From NCBI GenBank assembly GCA_947565265.1, contig CANOFK010000065.1, positions 1 to 6,658 on the forward strand: DNA of 6,658 nt, given 5' to 3'. The notes under the pieces were generated by a model, which saw nothing but the letters and a program-made list of their open reading frames with translations, was not told the origin of the DNA and made no database searches. Every line of letters begins with the position of its first letter. Positions within the stretch are counted from its first letter, which is position 1. Both the position numbers and the translations under genes were made by a program. This stretch comes from an uncultured Clostridia bacterium. GTDB lineage: Bacteria > Bacillota > Clostridia > Oscillospirales > Acutalibacteraceae. Positions 1-6,066 of this stretch are shown piece after piece.

Positions 1-766
1 CAAAGGCTTTTAACTGCTCCAGGTCAAAGAAGTTATAGGCCTGGTTTTTATTAAAGTACACACAGGGCTGGTAGCCCCCCTCCCTGATCCGCTTGCAAAA
101 GGCCACCGCGCATTTCGTCACCGTTCCGCCCGGACAGTTATAAGCCCGCAGGGTGTCTGCCGGCAAGGTGTCGCTGGGCACAGGGTCCTCCCAGTCATAT
201 ACCACCGGATAGGTCAGTTGTGTATCCCCCAGTTTTTCCAGCACAAATTCCGCTTCAGCCACAGCTTCGTCCTCTGTTACCGCCTGCGAGAAAAAGTATA
301 CCCCCCGCTGGATGCCCGCATTGTCCGCACCCTGTAGGTTTTGCTGGAATTTCCCGTCCTCCTCTAAAAAGCCCTGGGTCATGCCCCGGTAGCCCAACCG
401 GATAATGGCAAAATCCACCCCGGCGGCCTTTACCGCGTACCAGTCGATTTCCCCTTGGAACTCCGATACGTCAATGCCCACAGCCGCCTCCGGGTAACGG
501 AGGGACCCGTCCTCGCCGGCCGTAAACTTCCCGTGGTCATAAAGGTTGTCCGGTATGTCATAGTCCGGCACGATCATTTCACCGTTGTAGATGTCCTGCA
601 CCAACCGCATCCCCTCCGGGATCACCGGCCCGCTGTTGGGTTCCGGGCCATCACCGCTGTCACGGGTGAGGAACACGATCAACAGGGTGATCAACACCAC
701 CACCAGCGCTACCGCGGCGCAGATAAGGGACAGCTTTTTGATCTGCTCTTTGGTCAAACCGTTCAT
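1..766 (-). CDS. Membrane-anchored GH25 lysozyme (N-acetylmuramidase), 3' end beyond window
   Basis: Partial gene: 255 codons are visible, reading off the left edge with no stop. The start at 766 has AGGAGG (772-777) five bases upstream. Residues about 12-33 form one hydrophobic segment (ICAAVALVVVLITLLIVFL) after a short basic N-terminus, so the protein is probably anchored in the membrane with the enzyme outside. A linker and then a glycoside hydrolase family 25 barrel follow: GIDVSEFQG with Asp99, DFAIIRLGYRG, GVYFFSQAV, and YDWE with Asp191 and Glu193. These match the catalytic Asp and Asp-x-Glu of the family, which cleaves the MurNAc-GlcNAc bond of peptidoglycan. Three cysteines in the last 60 visible residues are shared with the upstream paralogue. 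The gene starts 26 bases after that paralogue ends, so the two are very likely one operon. The C-terminal part, with the last conserved Asp, is not visible. Family assignment is firm; the cellular role (wall remodelling or defence) is open. Confidence 0.9.
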   Translation of the reverse strand, partial: MNGLTKEQIKKLSLICAAVALVVVLITLLIVFLTRDSGDGPEPNSGPVIPEGMRLVQDIYNGEMIVPDYDIPDNLYDHGKFTAGEDGSLRYPEAAVGIDVSEFQGEIDWYAVKAAGVDFAIIRLGYRGMTQGFLEEDGKFQQNLQGADNAGIQRGVYFFSQAVTEDEAVAEAEFVLEKLGDTQLTYPVVYDWEDPVPSDTLPADTLRAYNCPGGTVTKCAVAFCKRIREGGYQPCVYFNKNQAYNFFDLEQLKAF

Positions 767-792
767 GGATGCCTCCTTTTTCAGCGGCCACA

Positions 793-1683
793 TCAGTTGG
801 CGTAATTCTTCATGGAAATGCTGACCGGCACCTGCACGGAAATGCCCGGCACATCCCCCTGCTTGGTGTACTGCCACATTTTAAAGTCGTAATAGAGGCT
901 GGGGGGCGAACGGAATTCGGCATACCACATATCATAACCGCTCAGCCGGGTAAGGTCCAGCCGGTTGTACACCATAGATTTATCAGCATAATAGCAGGGG
1001 GTAAAGCCAGCCGTTTTGATAATGCCACAGAAGGTGTCAATGAACCCCGTTACCTGGTCGCCGTTGCACCGGATGGTCCGGGAGCTCTCGTCCTGGGTAC
1101 CGTCATCCTTAAGGTCGTACTCCCAGTAAAAGGCAATGGGGTATTTGACGGAATACTTCCCCCGGATACTCTCCAACACATACTTGGCCTCGGCTTCCGC
1201 CTCCGCGTCGGTTACGGCCTTCGAGTAAAAATAGACCCCCACCGGCAGGCCGGCGTCAATAGCGCCCTGCATATTTTTATCGAAGTTGGCATCAGGGATA
1301 AGGCGGCCCTTTACGGTTTCCCGGTAGGCCACCCGGATCATGGCAAAGTCTACATCGCTGGCCTTCACCTGTTGCCAGTCTATATCCCCTGCTTTGGAGC
1401 CCACGTTGATACCCACAAAGGAGTCGCCCCCCATATATCGGACAACGCCGTTATCCTCCACAAAATTGTCCGGCTGATAGGAATTGGCGGGCACCCCCTC
1501 AAAATAGGGGATGGTGGTATTCCCGTCGTAAAGGTCATTGACCTGCGCGGTACCACCGGCATGGCTGATAAACTCTACCAGCGAGGTACGGGGCCCCTGG
1601 GCCAGCGTAATGGCGGATATGGCCACAATTACTGCCACCAACAGCACCGTAACAGCTAGGAACAAGCTTTTGCCCATTTTCAT
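793..1683 (-). CDS. Membrane-anchored GH25-fold protein with degraded active site (probable pseudoenzyme)
   Basis: A complete 296-residue protein. Residues about 6-27 are hydrophobic (signal anchor, or a signal peptide ending near TLAQG) and the rest is a GH25 barrel. It aligns along its length with the downstream paralogue: VGINVG against VGIDVS, GDIDW, DFAMIRVAYRE, GVYFYSKAV, YPIAFYWE against YPVVYDWE, then MWQYTKQGDVPGI near the end. Conserved GH25 active-site positions are changed: the first Asp is Asn93, the Asp of D-x-E is Tyr186 (Glu188 is kept), and the Asp of the C-terminal V-D-x-N motif is Pro286 (QVPVS). The reading frame is intact and of normal length, so this is not a decayed gene. 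It more likely binds peptidoglycan or a partner than cleaves glycan, which is inference. I chose ATG 1683 because AAAGGA lies 8 bases upstream; the in-frame ATG at 1692 sits inside that site. It is the first gene of the operon and has its own promoter. Confidence 0.9.
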   Translation of the reverse strand: MKMGKSLFLAVTVLLVAVIVAISAITLAQGPRTSLVEFISHAGGTAQVNDLYDGNTTIPYFEGVPANSYQPDNFVEDNGVVRYMGGDSFVGINVGSKAGDIDWQQVKASDVDFAMIRVAYRETVKGRLIPDANFDKNMQGAIDAGLPVGVYFYSKAVTDAEAEAEAKYVLESIRGKYSVKYPIAFYWEYDLKDDGTQDESSRTIRCNGDQVTGFIDTFCGIIKTAGFTPCYYADKSMVYNRLDLTRLSGYDMWYAEFRSPPSLYYDFKMWQYTKQGDVPGISVQVPVSISMKNYAN

Positions 1684-1691
1684 GGCAGTCA

Positions 1692-1697
1692 TCCTTT
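1692..1697 (-). promoter_or_regulatory. Ribosome binding site fixing the pseudo-GH25 start
   Basis: AAAGGA on the minus strand, 8 bases before ATG 1683. It overlaps the alternative in-frame ATG at 1692, which therefore has no usable spacing and no other site upstream. Confidence 0.75.
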
Positions 1698-1711
1698 CTG
1701 TTATGTATTTG

Positions 1712-1730
1712 GCAGGGCCGGCCGCCCTGC
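1712..1730 (-). other. Hairpin at the 5' end of the GH25 operon transcript
   Basis: On the minus strand GCAGGGC and GCCCTGC form a perfect 7-bp G+C stem around a 5-base loop (GGCCG). It begins a few bases after the predicted transcription start near 1736 and about 15 bases before the ribosome binding site. There is no U tract after it, so it is not a terminator. A 5' stabilising hairpin is the simplest reading. Confidence 0.5.
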
Positions 1731-1742
1731 TGCCTACCCAGT

Positions 1743-1771
1743 ATTATACATGAAAACTGTCGAAAAGGCAA
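1743..1771 (-). promoter_or_regulatory. Sigma-A type promoter of the GH25 operon
   Basis: The -35 is TTGCCT (1766-1771, 4 of 6 consensus bases), the spacer is 17 bases and the -10 is a perfect TATAAT (1743-1748). Predicted start is near 1736, giving an untranslated leader of about 50 bases. It lies between the csp terminator and the first GH25 gene, so the lysozyme pair appears to be its own transcription unit. Confidence 0.8.
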
Positions 1772-1835
1772 GCCGTCCGGCGGAATCCCCAAAATTTCCA
1801 CCAAAACAGGACGGTACAGGCGCGTAAATCGGCGC

Positions 1836-1869
1836 AAAAAACCAGGCCCTGCCGGTTGGCAGGGCCTGG
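1836..1869 (-). terminator. Rho-independent terminator of the cold-shock gene
   Basis: On the minus strand CCAGGCCCTGCC and GGCAGGGCCTGG make a perfect 12-bp stem with the 4-base loop AACC, followed directly by six Ts (A run 1836-1841 on the plus strand). It begins about 20 bases after the csp stop codon. This is a textbook strong terminator. Confidence 0.95.
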
Positions 1870-1888
1870 CCATGTTTCATCGTTTTGC

Positions 1889-2098
1889 TTACAGCTTAAC
1901 GACGTTCACCGCGCGCAGCTTCTCGCTGTTCTTGGGATCGGGCTCGGTTTCAAACGTAACCTTCTGGCCCTCGTCCAGGGTCTTGAAACCGTCGGCCTGA
2001 ATGGCAGAGAAATGCACAAAAACGTCCTCGCCGCCCTCGTCGTTGGAAATGAATCCATAACCCTTTTCTGCGTTGAACCACTTGACTGTACCGTTCAT
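1889..2098 (-). CDS. csp: Cold-shock protein (CspA/CspB family)
   Basis: A 69-residue single cold-shock domain, the usual length for the family. It starts [17 protein letters not shown]: the RNP1-type motif KGYGFI is at residues 12-17 and the RNP2-type VFVHF at 26-30, the aromatic surface that binds single-stranded RNA or DNA. Such proteins act in the cytoplasm as RNA chaperones during cold shock or growth changes. ATG 2098 is set by the domain boundary and by GGAGG (2107-2111) 8 bases upstream. The frame stays open upstream to about 2245, but that part has no family similarity. The gene has its own near-consensus promoter, a leader of about 220 nt and its own strong terminator, so it is monocistronic. 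The structured leader suggests post-transcriptional control. Which csp paralogue it is cannot be told. Confidence 0.97.
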   Translation of the reverse strand: MNGTVKWFNAEKGYGFISNDEGGEDVFVHFSAIQADGFKTLDEGQKVTFETEPDPKNSEKLRAVNVVKL

Positions 2099-2138
2099 AT
2101 TCGGCACCTCCATGAGAATGTTTCGCATCCCGACTAGC

Positions 2139-2156
2139 CAGCCGGTTTCCCGGCCG
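2139..2156 (-). other. GNRA-capped hairpin in the csp leader
   Basis: Minus-strand RNA reads CGGCCGG-GAAA-CCGGCUG: a 7-bp stem (one G-U pair) closed by a GAAA tetraloop. It sits about 40 bases before the csp start codon and about 28 bases from the ribosome binding site. It could order the leader or act as a tetraloop docking element; no function is shown. Confidence 0.5.
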
Positions 2157-2239
2157 CGGGCACTCCGGAGGTCCGGCGTTCCCTGACTGAAGGGCTTGGC
2201 ACCGCAGACTTCCGCCCGGCCGCACCGTACCCTAAAAGA

Positions 2240-2293
2240 ACTCACAGCTTGTGTAAATCATCAGACACCCAACGACTTACAGAAACTGTGAGT
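2240..2293 (-). other. 54-nt long hairpin in the csp leader
   Basis: Minus-strand arms of 20 bases (2274-2293 and 2240-2259) pair at 19 of 20 positions, with two G-U pairs and a single C-C mismatch, around a 14-base loop (GUUGGGUGUCUGAU). The outer 8 bp, ACUCACAG with CUGUGAGU, are perfect. It starts about 25 bases after the predicted transcription start. The sequence UUCUUUU follows, so an attenuator is conceivable, but the stem is not GC-rich. It could also be an RNase III site or a temperature-sensitive element. The pairing is seen directly; the function is unknown. Confidence 0.65.
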
Positions 2294-2323
2294 ACATTTC
2301 ACGTGCTATCAGAATACACGTTT

Positions 2324-2352
2324 AGTATAGCATCCGCCAGAAGGTTTGTCAA
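2324..2352 (-). promoter_or_regulatory. Near-consensus sigma-A promoter of the cold-shock gene
   Basis: The -35 is a perfect TTGACA (2347-2352), the spacer is exactly 17 bases, and the -10 is TATACT (2324-2329, 5 of 6). It lies 20 bases after the stop codon of the upstream gene. Predicted start is near 2317. It is the strongest promoter in the window, as expected for an abundant Csp. Confidence 0.92.
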
Positions 2353-2371
2353 GAGGATTTCACAGATTTTC

Positions 2372-3001
2372 TCATCCTTTGTCGGATTTTTCTATTGGCC
2401 AGGGCACCCTGTCAAATACCTCCATCACCGGCTCCCTTGCCCACAGCATGGGGGTAATCCGGGCCGAGTACCCAAAACCGGGGTCGCACAGCCAGTCCTG
2501 GGGCTGCGCACGGGGTAAGCCAAAACCTGCCAGTATCAGGGTAAGCACCCCTGCCGGGGCTACCAATACCGACTCGCCTATCCCCCTGCCCAGCAGGTTT
2601 TCTACCAGCATCTGGAACCCCTTGCACACCCGCCGGAAAAACACCTGCCCGCTCTCCCCGTTGGGGGGCGCCCCCTGCCCGGCCAGCCACTGGGCAAATC
2701 GGGGGTCATCCCCCAGGTCAGCGGCAGTCTTGCCTTCCCAGTCGCCAAAATCGCACTCTGCCAGTTCCAGTATCACCTCCGGCTGGGCCTGGGGATAAAG
2801 GGTTTTCAGGGTATCCACACTGGCAATGGCTGGGCTGGCGCAGAAAAACTCCGCCTGCGGGTAGCGGTATTCCCGCTTGTAACCTGCCAGCTCCGCCACG
2901 GCCCGCATGGCCAGGGGCGACTGGGTACGCCCCACATAGCGGCCCCCCTGCGTGCCCTGGCTGGGCATGGCCCGCAACAGATGGATAACATATGACCTCA
3001 T
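2372..3001 (-). CDS. Histidine-phosphatase-fold protein lacking catalytic histidines (probable pseudoenzyme)
   Basis: A 209-residue protein with the branch 1 histidine phosphatase (phosphoglycerate-mutase-like) layout. The N-terminal strand and loop keep family spacing to GRYVGRTQSPL, and AECDFGDWEG at 81-90 matches the family's acid-loop motif. The key catalytic positions are changed: the RHG motif reads RAM (Arg10, Ala11, Met12), the SPLxR arginine is Ala60 (SPAIA), and the second histidine, normally in a VSHGG motif, is Pro149 (VAPAGV). The phosphohistidine mechanism should therefore be absent, though Arg10 and Glu82 remain. The frame is intact and the length normal. ATG 3001 has GGGGAG (3008-3013) 6 bases upstream and its own promoter. 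It appears monocistronic; I found no convincing terminator before the csp promoter. A binding or regulatory role is inference, and the substrate family cannot be named. Confidence 0.8.
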   Translation of the reverse strand: MRSYVIHLLRAMPSQGTQGGRYVGRTQSPLAMRAVAELAGYKREYRYPQAEFFCASPAIASVDTLKTLYPQAQPEVILELAECDFGDWEGKTAADLGDDPRFAQWLAGQGAPPNGESGQVFFRRVCKGFQMLVENLLGRGIGESVLVAPAGVLTLILAGFGLPRAQPQDWLCDPGFGYSARITPMLWAREPVMEVFDRVPWPIEKSDKG

Positions 3002-3035
3002 GTTCCGCTCCCCTTTCCGTCCATATCATGCCCTT

Positions 3036-3064
3036 ATTATAGCGGAAAGCCCGCAGGAATACAA
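3036..3064 (-). promoter_or_regulatory. Sigma-A type promoter of the phosphatase-fold gene
   Basis: A perfect -10, TATAAT (3036-3041), sits 17 bases from a weak -35, TTGTAT (3059-3064, 3 of 6). Predicted start is near 3029, leaving a leader of under 30 bases. Between this promoter and the comF terminator (about 3065-3183) I see no gene or clear regulatory element. Confidence 0.7.
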
Positions 3065-3180
3065 GCCCGCTTTTTTGCTTTCGGGCCGTGGCTCCGCATA
3101 CACAACGTTAGTTTTGGCCGGCTATGCCCTCTTCATACAACACCGGCACTAGGGCCACACCGCCCTTTTAGGTGTACAGG

Positions 3181-3212
3181 AAACAGCCCCCCAAGGCCGG
3201 TGAGGGGGGCTG
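3181..3212 (-). terminator. Probable terminator of the galT-comF operon
   Basis: On the minus strand CAGCCCCCC and GGGGGGCTG form a 9-bp GC-rich stem (3184-3192 with 3204-3212) around an 11-base loop, followed by only three Ts before CC. It lies about 43 bases after the comF stop. The strong stem and position support it; the short U tract lowers confidence. Confidence 0.65.
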
Positions 3213-3255
3213 GCAATCCTTGTTATACCCAAAGGCAAACTTGAAGATGGGCTGC

Positions 3256-3927
3256 CTAGGGCAGATCCCCAGGCGGCGTATCAGCCGCACAAACACAGCG
3301 CACTTCACGGGCGCCTGCCAGATAAAGGGTCTGGGCGCACTCCCGCAGGGTACTGCCTGTGGTGACGATATCATCCACCAGCAGCAGGCGGCGGCCGGTA
3401 AGGGCAAACCTGGCCTGGTAGGCATTCCGGGGGTTTTCCAGCCTTGCTGCCCGGCCCAGGCCGTGCTGGGCCTGTGTACGCCGGGCTTTCTCCAAAGCAT
3501 CCGTCAGGGGCAGGCCCAATGCTTTTGCCAGGTACTTGGCCAGTAACCTGCTCTGGTCATAGCCACGTTTCTGCCGGTCGGCCCCGTACATAGGCGCATA
3601 GGCCACGCCGTCAAAACCGGCGGTGTCCCCTGCGGCCTCCGCCATCAGCCAGGCAATGGGCCGGGCCAGCGCCTGCTGCCCCTGGAACTTAAAGCCGTGT
3701 AGCGTTTCCCGGAACCCGCCTGTATAGGGCAATGCAGAGCACACCCCCAGGCTCCTGTTCCCGGCCAGGGTAATTTCCCTGCACAGGGGCTCCTCCGGCA
3801 GTTCGTCCACGCATTCCTCACAGAATAGCCTTCCTACCGGAACCACCTGCCCACACAACAGGCACCGGCCTGGAAAGAACAGCCCCAGCACCCATTCCAC
3901 CAGCGAAACAGGGTAATCTATCCTCAC
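3256..3927 (-). CDS. comF: ComF family protein (phosphoribosyltransferase-like)
   Basis: A 223-residue protein with the full ComF layout. A four-cysteine zinc-finger-like region near the N-terminus has CLLC at 22-25 and CEEC at 36-39. A type I phosphoribosyltransferase domain follows, with RGYDQS in its first half and the PRPP-loop motif LLLVDDIVTTGST in its C-terminal part. In Bacillus subtilis ComFC is needed for DNA uptake during transformation; in many non-competent bacteria the role is unclear. The start is GTG at 3927, whose last two bases with the next A form the stop of the preceding galT (GTGA, 4-base overlap). No strong ribosome binding site precedes it, so translation is probably coupled to galT. 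No other competence gene is in view, so a role in DNA uptake here is not shown. Confidence 0.93.
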   Translation of the reverse strand: MRIDYPVSLVEWVLGLFFPGRCLLCGQVVPVGRLFCEECVDELPEEPLCREITLAGNRSLGVCSALPYTGGFRETLHGFKFQGQQALARPIAWLMAEAAGDTAGFDGVAYAPMYGADRQKRGYDQSRLLAKYLAKALGLPLTDALEKARRTQAQHGLGRAARLENPRNAYQARFALTGRRLLLVDDIVTTGSTLRECAQTLYLAGAREVRCVCAADTPPGDLP

Positions 3928-5432
3928 TGTACCGACGCGCAGAACCGCCGGAAAGCCTCCCTGCCGGCCCCGTTGTCTTTATATACCCCGGCATTGCCCA
4001 ATATCTCGCCAAAGATTTCCCCTATACACACCTGTATGGCCCGGTCGATGGTTTCAACCGGCAGGTTTTTGGCTTTCAGTTCCTGATACCACGCCTGATG
4101 TTTCTCCATCTCCGGCCGGGCCATGATCTCCCCGGCCTTCTCCGGCTCCCGCAAGGCCTGGGCCAACAGGCCGGTTTCCGTCAGCAGGCGGGGGGGCAAA
4201 ATCGCCAGGCCCATGACCTCGATCAGCCCAATATTTTCCTTCTTGATATGATGGTACTGGGCATGGGGATGGAACAGCCCTAAAGGATGCTCTTCTGTGG
4301 TGCGGTTGTTGCGCAACACCAAGTCCAGTTCAAAATCCTCTCCCCGCCGCCGGGCAATGGGGGTAATGGTATTGTGGGGCGTATCCCCCGTAAAGGCCAA
4401 AATGTCCGCGGCCGGGTCACTGTACCCCCGCCAGGCTGTCAGGATCTTATCCGCCAGTTCCACCAGCCGGGCCCTGTCCCCTGAGCGCAGGCGGATCACC
4501 GACATGGGCCAGTTGACGATCCCCGCCTTCACGTCCTCGAACCCGGGGAAAGCAAGTTCCTCCCGCAGCCCGGCTTTTGCCATTGGGAATTCGAAGTTCC
4601 CTCCCTGGAAGTGGTCGTGGGTGAGGATAGACCCTCCCACAATGGGCAAATCGGCGTTGGAACCCAAGAAATAGTGGGGCAGGAACGCTACAAAGTCCAG
4701 CAGGCGGGCAAAACTTTCCCGGCTGACCTTCATGGGCCGGTGGGCCTCGCTGAGCACAATGCAGTGCTCGTTATAGTATACATAAGGGGAATACTGCAAA
4801 AACCACTTCTCACCGCAAAGTTCCAGGGGGATCAACCGGTGGTTGCCCCGGGCTGCCTGGTTGGCGCTGCCCAGGTACCCCTCATTTTCCCGGCAGAGGG
4901 CGCAGGCCGGGTACCCGGTTTGGGGGGCGTTTTTGGCGGCGGCAATGGCTTTTGGGTCCTTTTCAGGCTTAGAAAGGTTGATGGTAATGACCAGTTCTCC
5001 ATAGGGTGTGGGGGCGGTCCAAAGCCGGTCTTTCTCAATTCGGTCAACCCGTATGTAGTTGCTGGCCCGGCTCAGGCCGTAATAATAGCTTGTAGCCGCC
5101 TGGGGGCTCTCTGCATACAGGCTTTTAAACCGTGCCGTCACCTCTGAGGGCCGGGGCGTCAGGCAGGCCATCAGCTCGGTGTCCAACTGGTCCCGGGTGT
5201 CCCGGTTATCCGGGTCCAACCGTCCCTGGCCGGCGACCCAATCGCAAAGCTGCTCCAATGGCCCGGCCGGGTAACGGAGCGTTTCATCCACAGGCACCGG
5301 GGCAAAGCTGCCTGCGCCCAGCACCACCAGCAGCCGGTTGGCGGCCCATGCCCGGTCCTCCTCTGCAATCAGCCCCTGCTGTACGCCGTATTGCAGCAGC
5401 CGGCTGATTTCCAAATTGACGTCCACCTTCAT
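3924..5432 (-). CDS. galT: UDP-glucose--hexose-1-phosphate uridylyltransferase, class 2
   Basis: A 502-residue protein matching the longer Firmicutes GalT class in length and motifs rather than the shorter E. coli type. It carries THDHFQGG with His272-Asp-His274-x-Gln276, where the second histidine of the H-x-H-x-Q motif is the expected uridylylated nucleophile, preceded by EHCIVLSEAHRPM at about 222-234. The enzyme swaps UMP between UDP-glucose and galactose 1-phosphate in the cytoplasmic Leloir pathway. ATG 5432 has AAGGAGGG (5439-5446) 6 bases upstream and a promoter just beyond. Neither galK nor galE is in the window, so the pathway partners must be elsewhere. Its stop overlaps the comF start by 4 bases. 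All visible catalytic motifs look intact. Confidence 0.95.
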   Translation of the reverse strand: MKVDVNLEISRLLQYGVQQGLIAEEDRAWAANRLLVVLGAGSFAPVPVDETLRYPAGPLEQLCDWVAGQGRLDPDNRDTRDQLDTELMACLTPRPSEVTARFKSLYAESPQAATSYYYGLSRASNYIRVDRIEKDRLWTAPTPYGELVITINLSKPEKDPKAIAAAKNAPQTGYPACALCRENEGYLGSANQAARGNHRLIPLELCGEKWFLQYSPYVYYNEHCIVLSEAHRPMKVSRESFARLLDFVAFLPHYFLGSNADLPIVGGSILTHDHFQGGNFEFPMAKAGLREELAFPGFEDVKAGIVNWPMSVIRLRSGDRARLVELADKILTAWRGYSDPAADILAFTGDTPHNTITPIARRRGEDFELDLVLRNNRTTEEHPLGLFHPHAQYHHIKKENIGLIEVMGLAILPPRLLTETGLLAQALREPEKAGEIMARPEMEKHQAWYQELKAKNLPVETIDRAIQVCIGEIFGEILGNAGVYKDNGAGREAFRRFCASVQ

Positions 5433-5459
5433 AGCGATCCCTCCTTCGTGTTTACTGCC

Positions 5460-5488
5460 ATTTTACACCATTGCCGCTGCCAGGTCAA
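5460..5488 (-). promoter_or_regulatory. Sigma-A type promoter of galT-comF
   Basis: The -35 is TTGACC (5483-5488, 5 of 6), the spacer is 17 bases and the -10 is TAAAAT (5460-5465, 5 of 6). Predicted start is near 5453, about 20 bases before the galT ATG. I see no convincing operator or catabolite-repression (cre) site around it. Confidence 0.8.
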
Positions 5489-5512
5489 GTAGGCGCGGGA
5501 ACGGCTATGCCT

Positions 5513-5554
5513 AAAATTATTGCGTGCCCCCACCCTATGGATAGAGGCACGCAA
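5513..5554 (-). terminator. Probable terminator of the cysS-GGCT unit
   Basis: On the minus strand TTGCGTGCC and GGCACGCAA form a perfect 9-bp stem (5546-5554 with 5520-5528) around a 17-base loop, followed by TAATTTT. It begins about 37 bases after the stop of the gamma-glutamylcyclotransferase-like gene and before the galT promoter. The loop is long and the T run is interrupted, so this is probable rather than certain. Confidence 0.7.
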
Positions 5555-5591
5555 CGAAACCAGCTATAAATAAAACATGGCTTACCCTTGG

Positions 5592-6053
5592 CTACCCCAC
5601 ACAGGCCCAGTCCTCCGCCGCGCGTTCCAGCACAGCGGTGTCCAAGCCAAAGGCCGCAAAGCCCTCCATACAGGCACGTAGGTACGCGCTGTCCGGCTGG
5701 GCCAGGATATGCCCTGCCTGCATGATATAGACAAGCGCTGTTTCCCGGCGCGGCCTGCCCGTTTCAAACTCGGTAAATGCCACAGGCAGCGTTTCCTTGC
5801 GGTACAGGGCGGGCCAATCCTCATACTCGTCCAGGGCCGTTTCATGGCATGGTTCAATCTCCCACAGCCCCACCGGCGCGTAGCTGCCAGGGCATGGCTC
5901 CACCGTCAGGTATACCCCCTGCCCCCCGGCACGGAACAGCAGCCGGTAATCTGCCAACTGCCCTGCGCCCACCCGCCGGGCCCCAGGGCAACGCACCTTC
6001 ATCTGTTCTATATTCAAGTTGCTGCCATACGCGGCATACAGCTTTTTTTCCAT
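5592..6053 (-). CDS. Gamma-glutamylcyclotransferase-like (GGCT/AIG2 family) protein
   Basis: A 153-residue single-domain protein of typical family length. The substrate-loop motif YGSNLN is at residues 9-14 just after the first strand, and LDEYED at 74-79 places Glu78 where the family has its catalytic acid. Members release 5-oxoproline from gamma-glutamyl amines or dipeptides, but many bacterial members have unknown substrates. ATG 6053 was chosen because GAGGGGG (6060-6066) lies 6 bases upstream and the YGSN strand begins at once. An in-frame ATG at 6080 would add 9 residues and has no such site. It follows cysS by 78 bases with no promoter or good terminator seen between them, so it is probably co-transcribed. 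A link through cysteine-containing gamma-glutamyl peptides is possible but unproven. Confidence 0.85.
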   Translation of the reverse strand: MEKKLYAAYGSNLNIEQMKVRCPGARRVGAGQLADYRLLFRAGGQGVYLTVEPCPGSYAPVGLWEIEPCHETALDEYEDWPALYRKETLPVAFTEFETGRPRRETALVYIMQAGHILAQPDSAYLRACMEGFAAFGLDTAVLERAAEDWACVG

Positions 6054-6059
6054 CTCGAT

Positions 6060-6066
6060 CCCCCTC
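6060..6066 (-). promoter_or_regulatory. Ribosome binding site fixing the GGCT-like start
   Basis: GAGGGGG on the minus strand, 6 bases before ATG 6053. It lies inside the longer reading frame that begins at 6080 and argues for the shorter protein. Confidence 0.75.

Larger units (their letters stand above)
2099..2317 (-). promoter_or_regulatory. Long structured 5' leader of the cold-shock gene
   Basis: About 220 bases lie between the predicted transcription start and the csp ATG. The promoter-proximal part is AT-richer and holds a 54-nt near-perfect hairpin (2240-2293). The ATG-proximal part is very GC-rich and full of short inverted repeats: a 7-bp stem with a GAAA loop at 2139-2156, a CCCT/AGGG pair around 2181-2194, and a CCGG/CCGG pair near 2163-2176. 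Long leaders whose folding changes with temperature are established for cspA-type genes in Escherichia coli. I see no match to the E. coli cold box, and the claim that this leader is thermosensitive is inference. Confidence 0.6.

Noticed and set aside
769..1659. A 296-codon open frame on the plus strand
   Set aside because: It is antisense to the GH25-fold gene, has no family motif or ribosome binding site, and reflects the GC-rich codon pattern of the real gene.
1712..1730. Hairpin before the GH25 operon as a terminator or attenuator
   Set aside because: It is followed by CAAATACATAA with no U tract, and it lies just after a promoter.
1711..1869. GGCAGGGCC shared by the csp terminator (1858-1866) and the GH25 leader (1711-1719), as a possible switch
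   Set aside because: The leader copy lies downstream of the terminator in transcription, so it cannot pair in time to affect it; short GC words recur by chance here.
1889..2245. 118-residue extended form of the cold-shock protein starting at GTG 2245
   Set aside because: The extra 49 residues overlap the structured leader and have no family similarity; ATG 2098 has a good ribosome binding site and gives the standard 69-residue Csp.
4611..5147. A 178-codon open frame on the plus strand
   Set aside because: It is antisense to galT, which is intact across this whole stretch.
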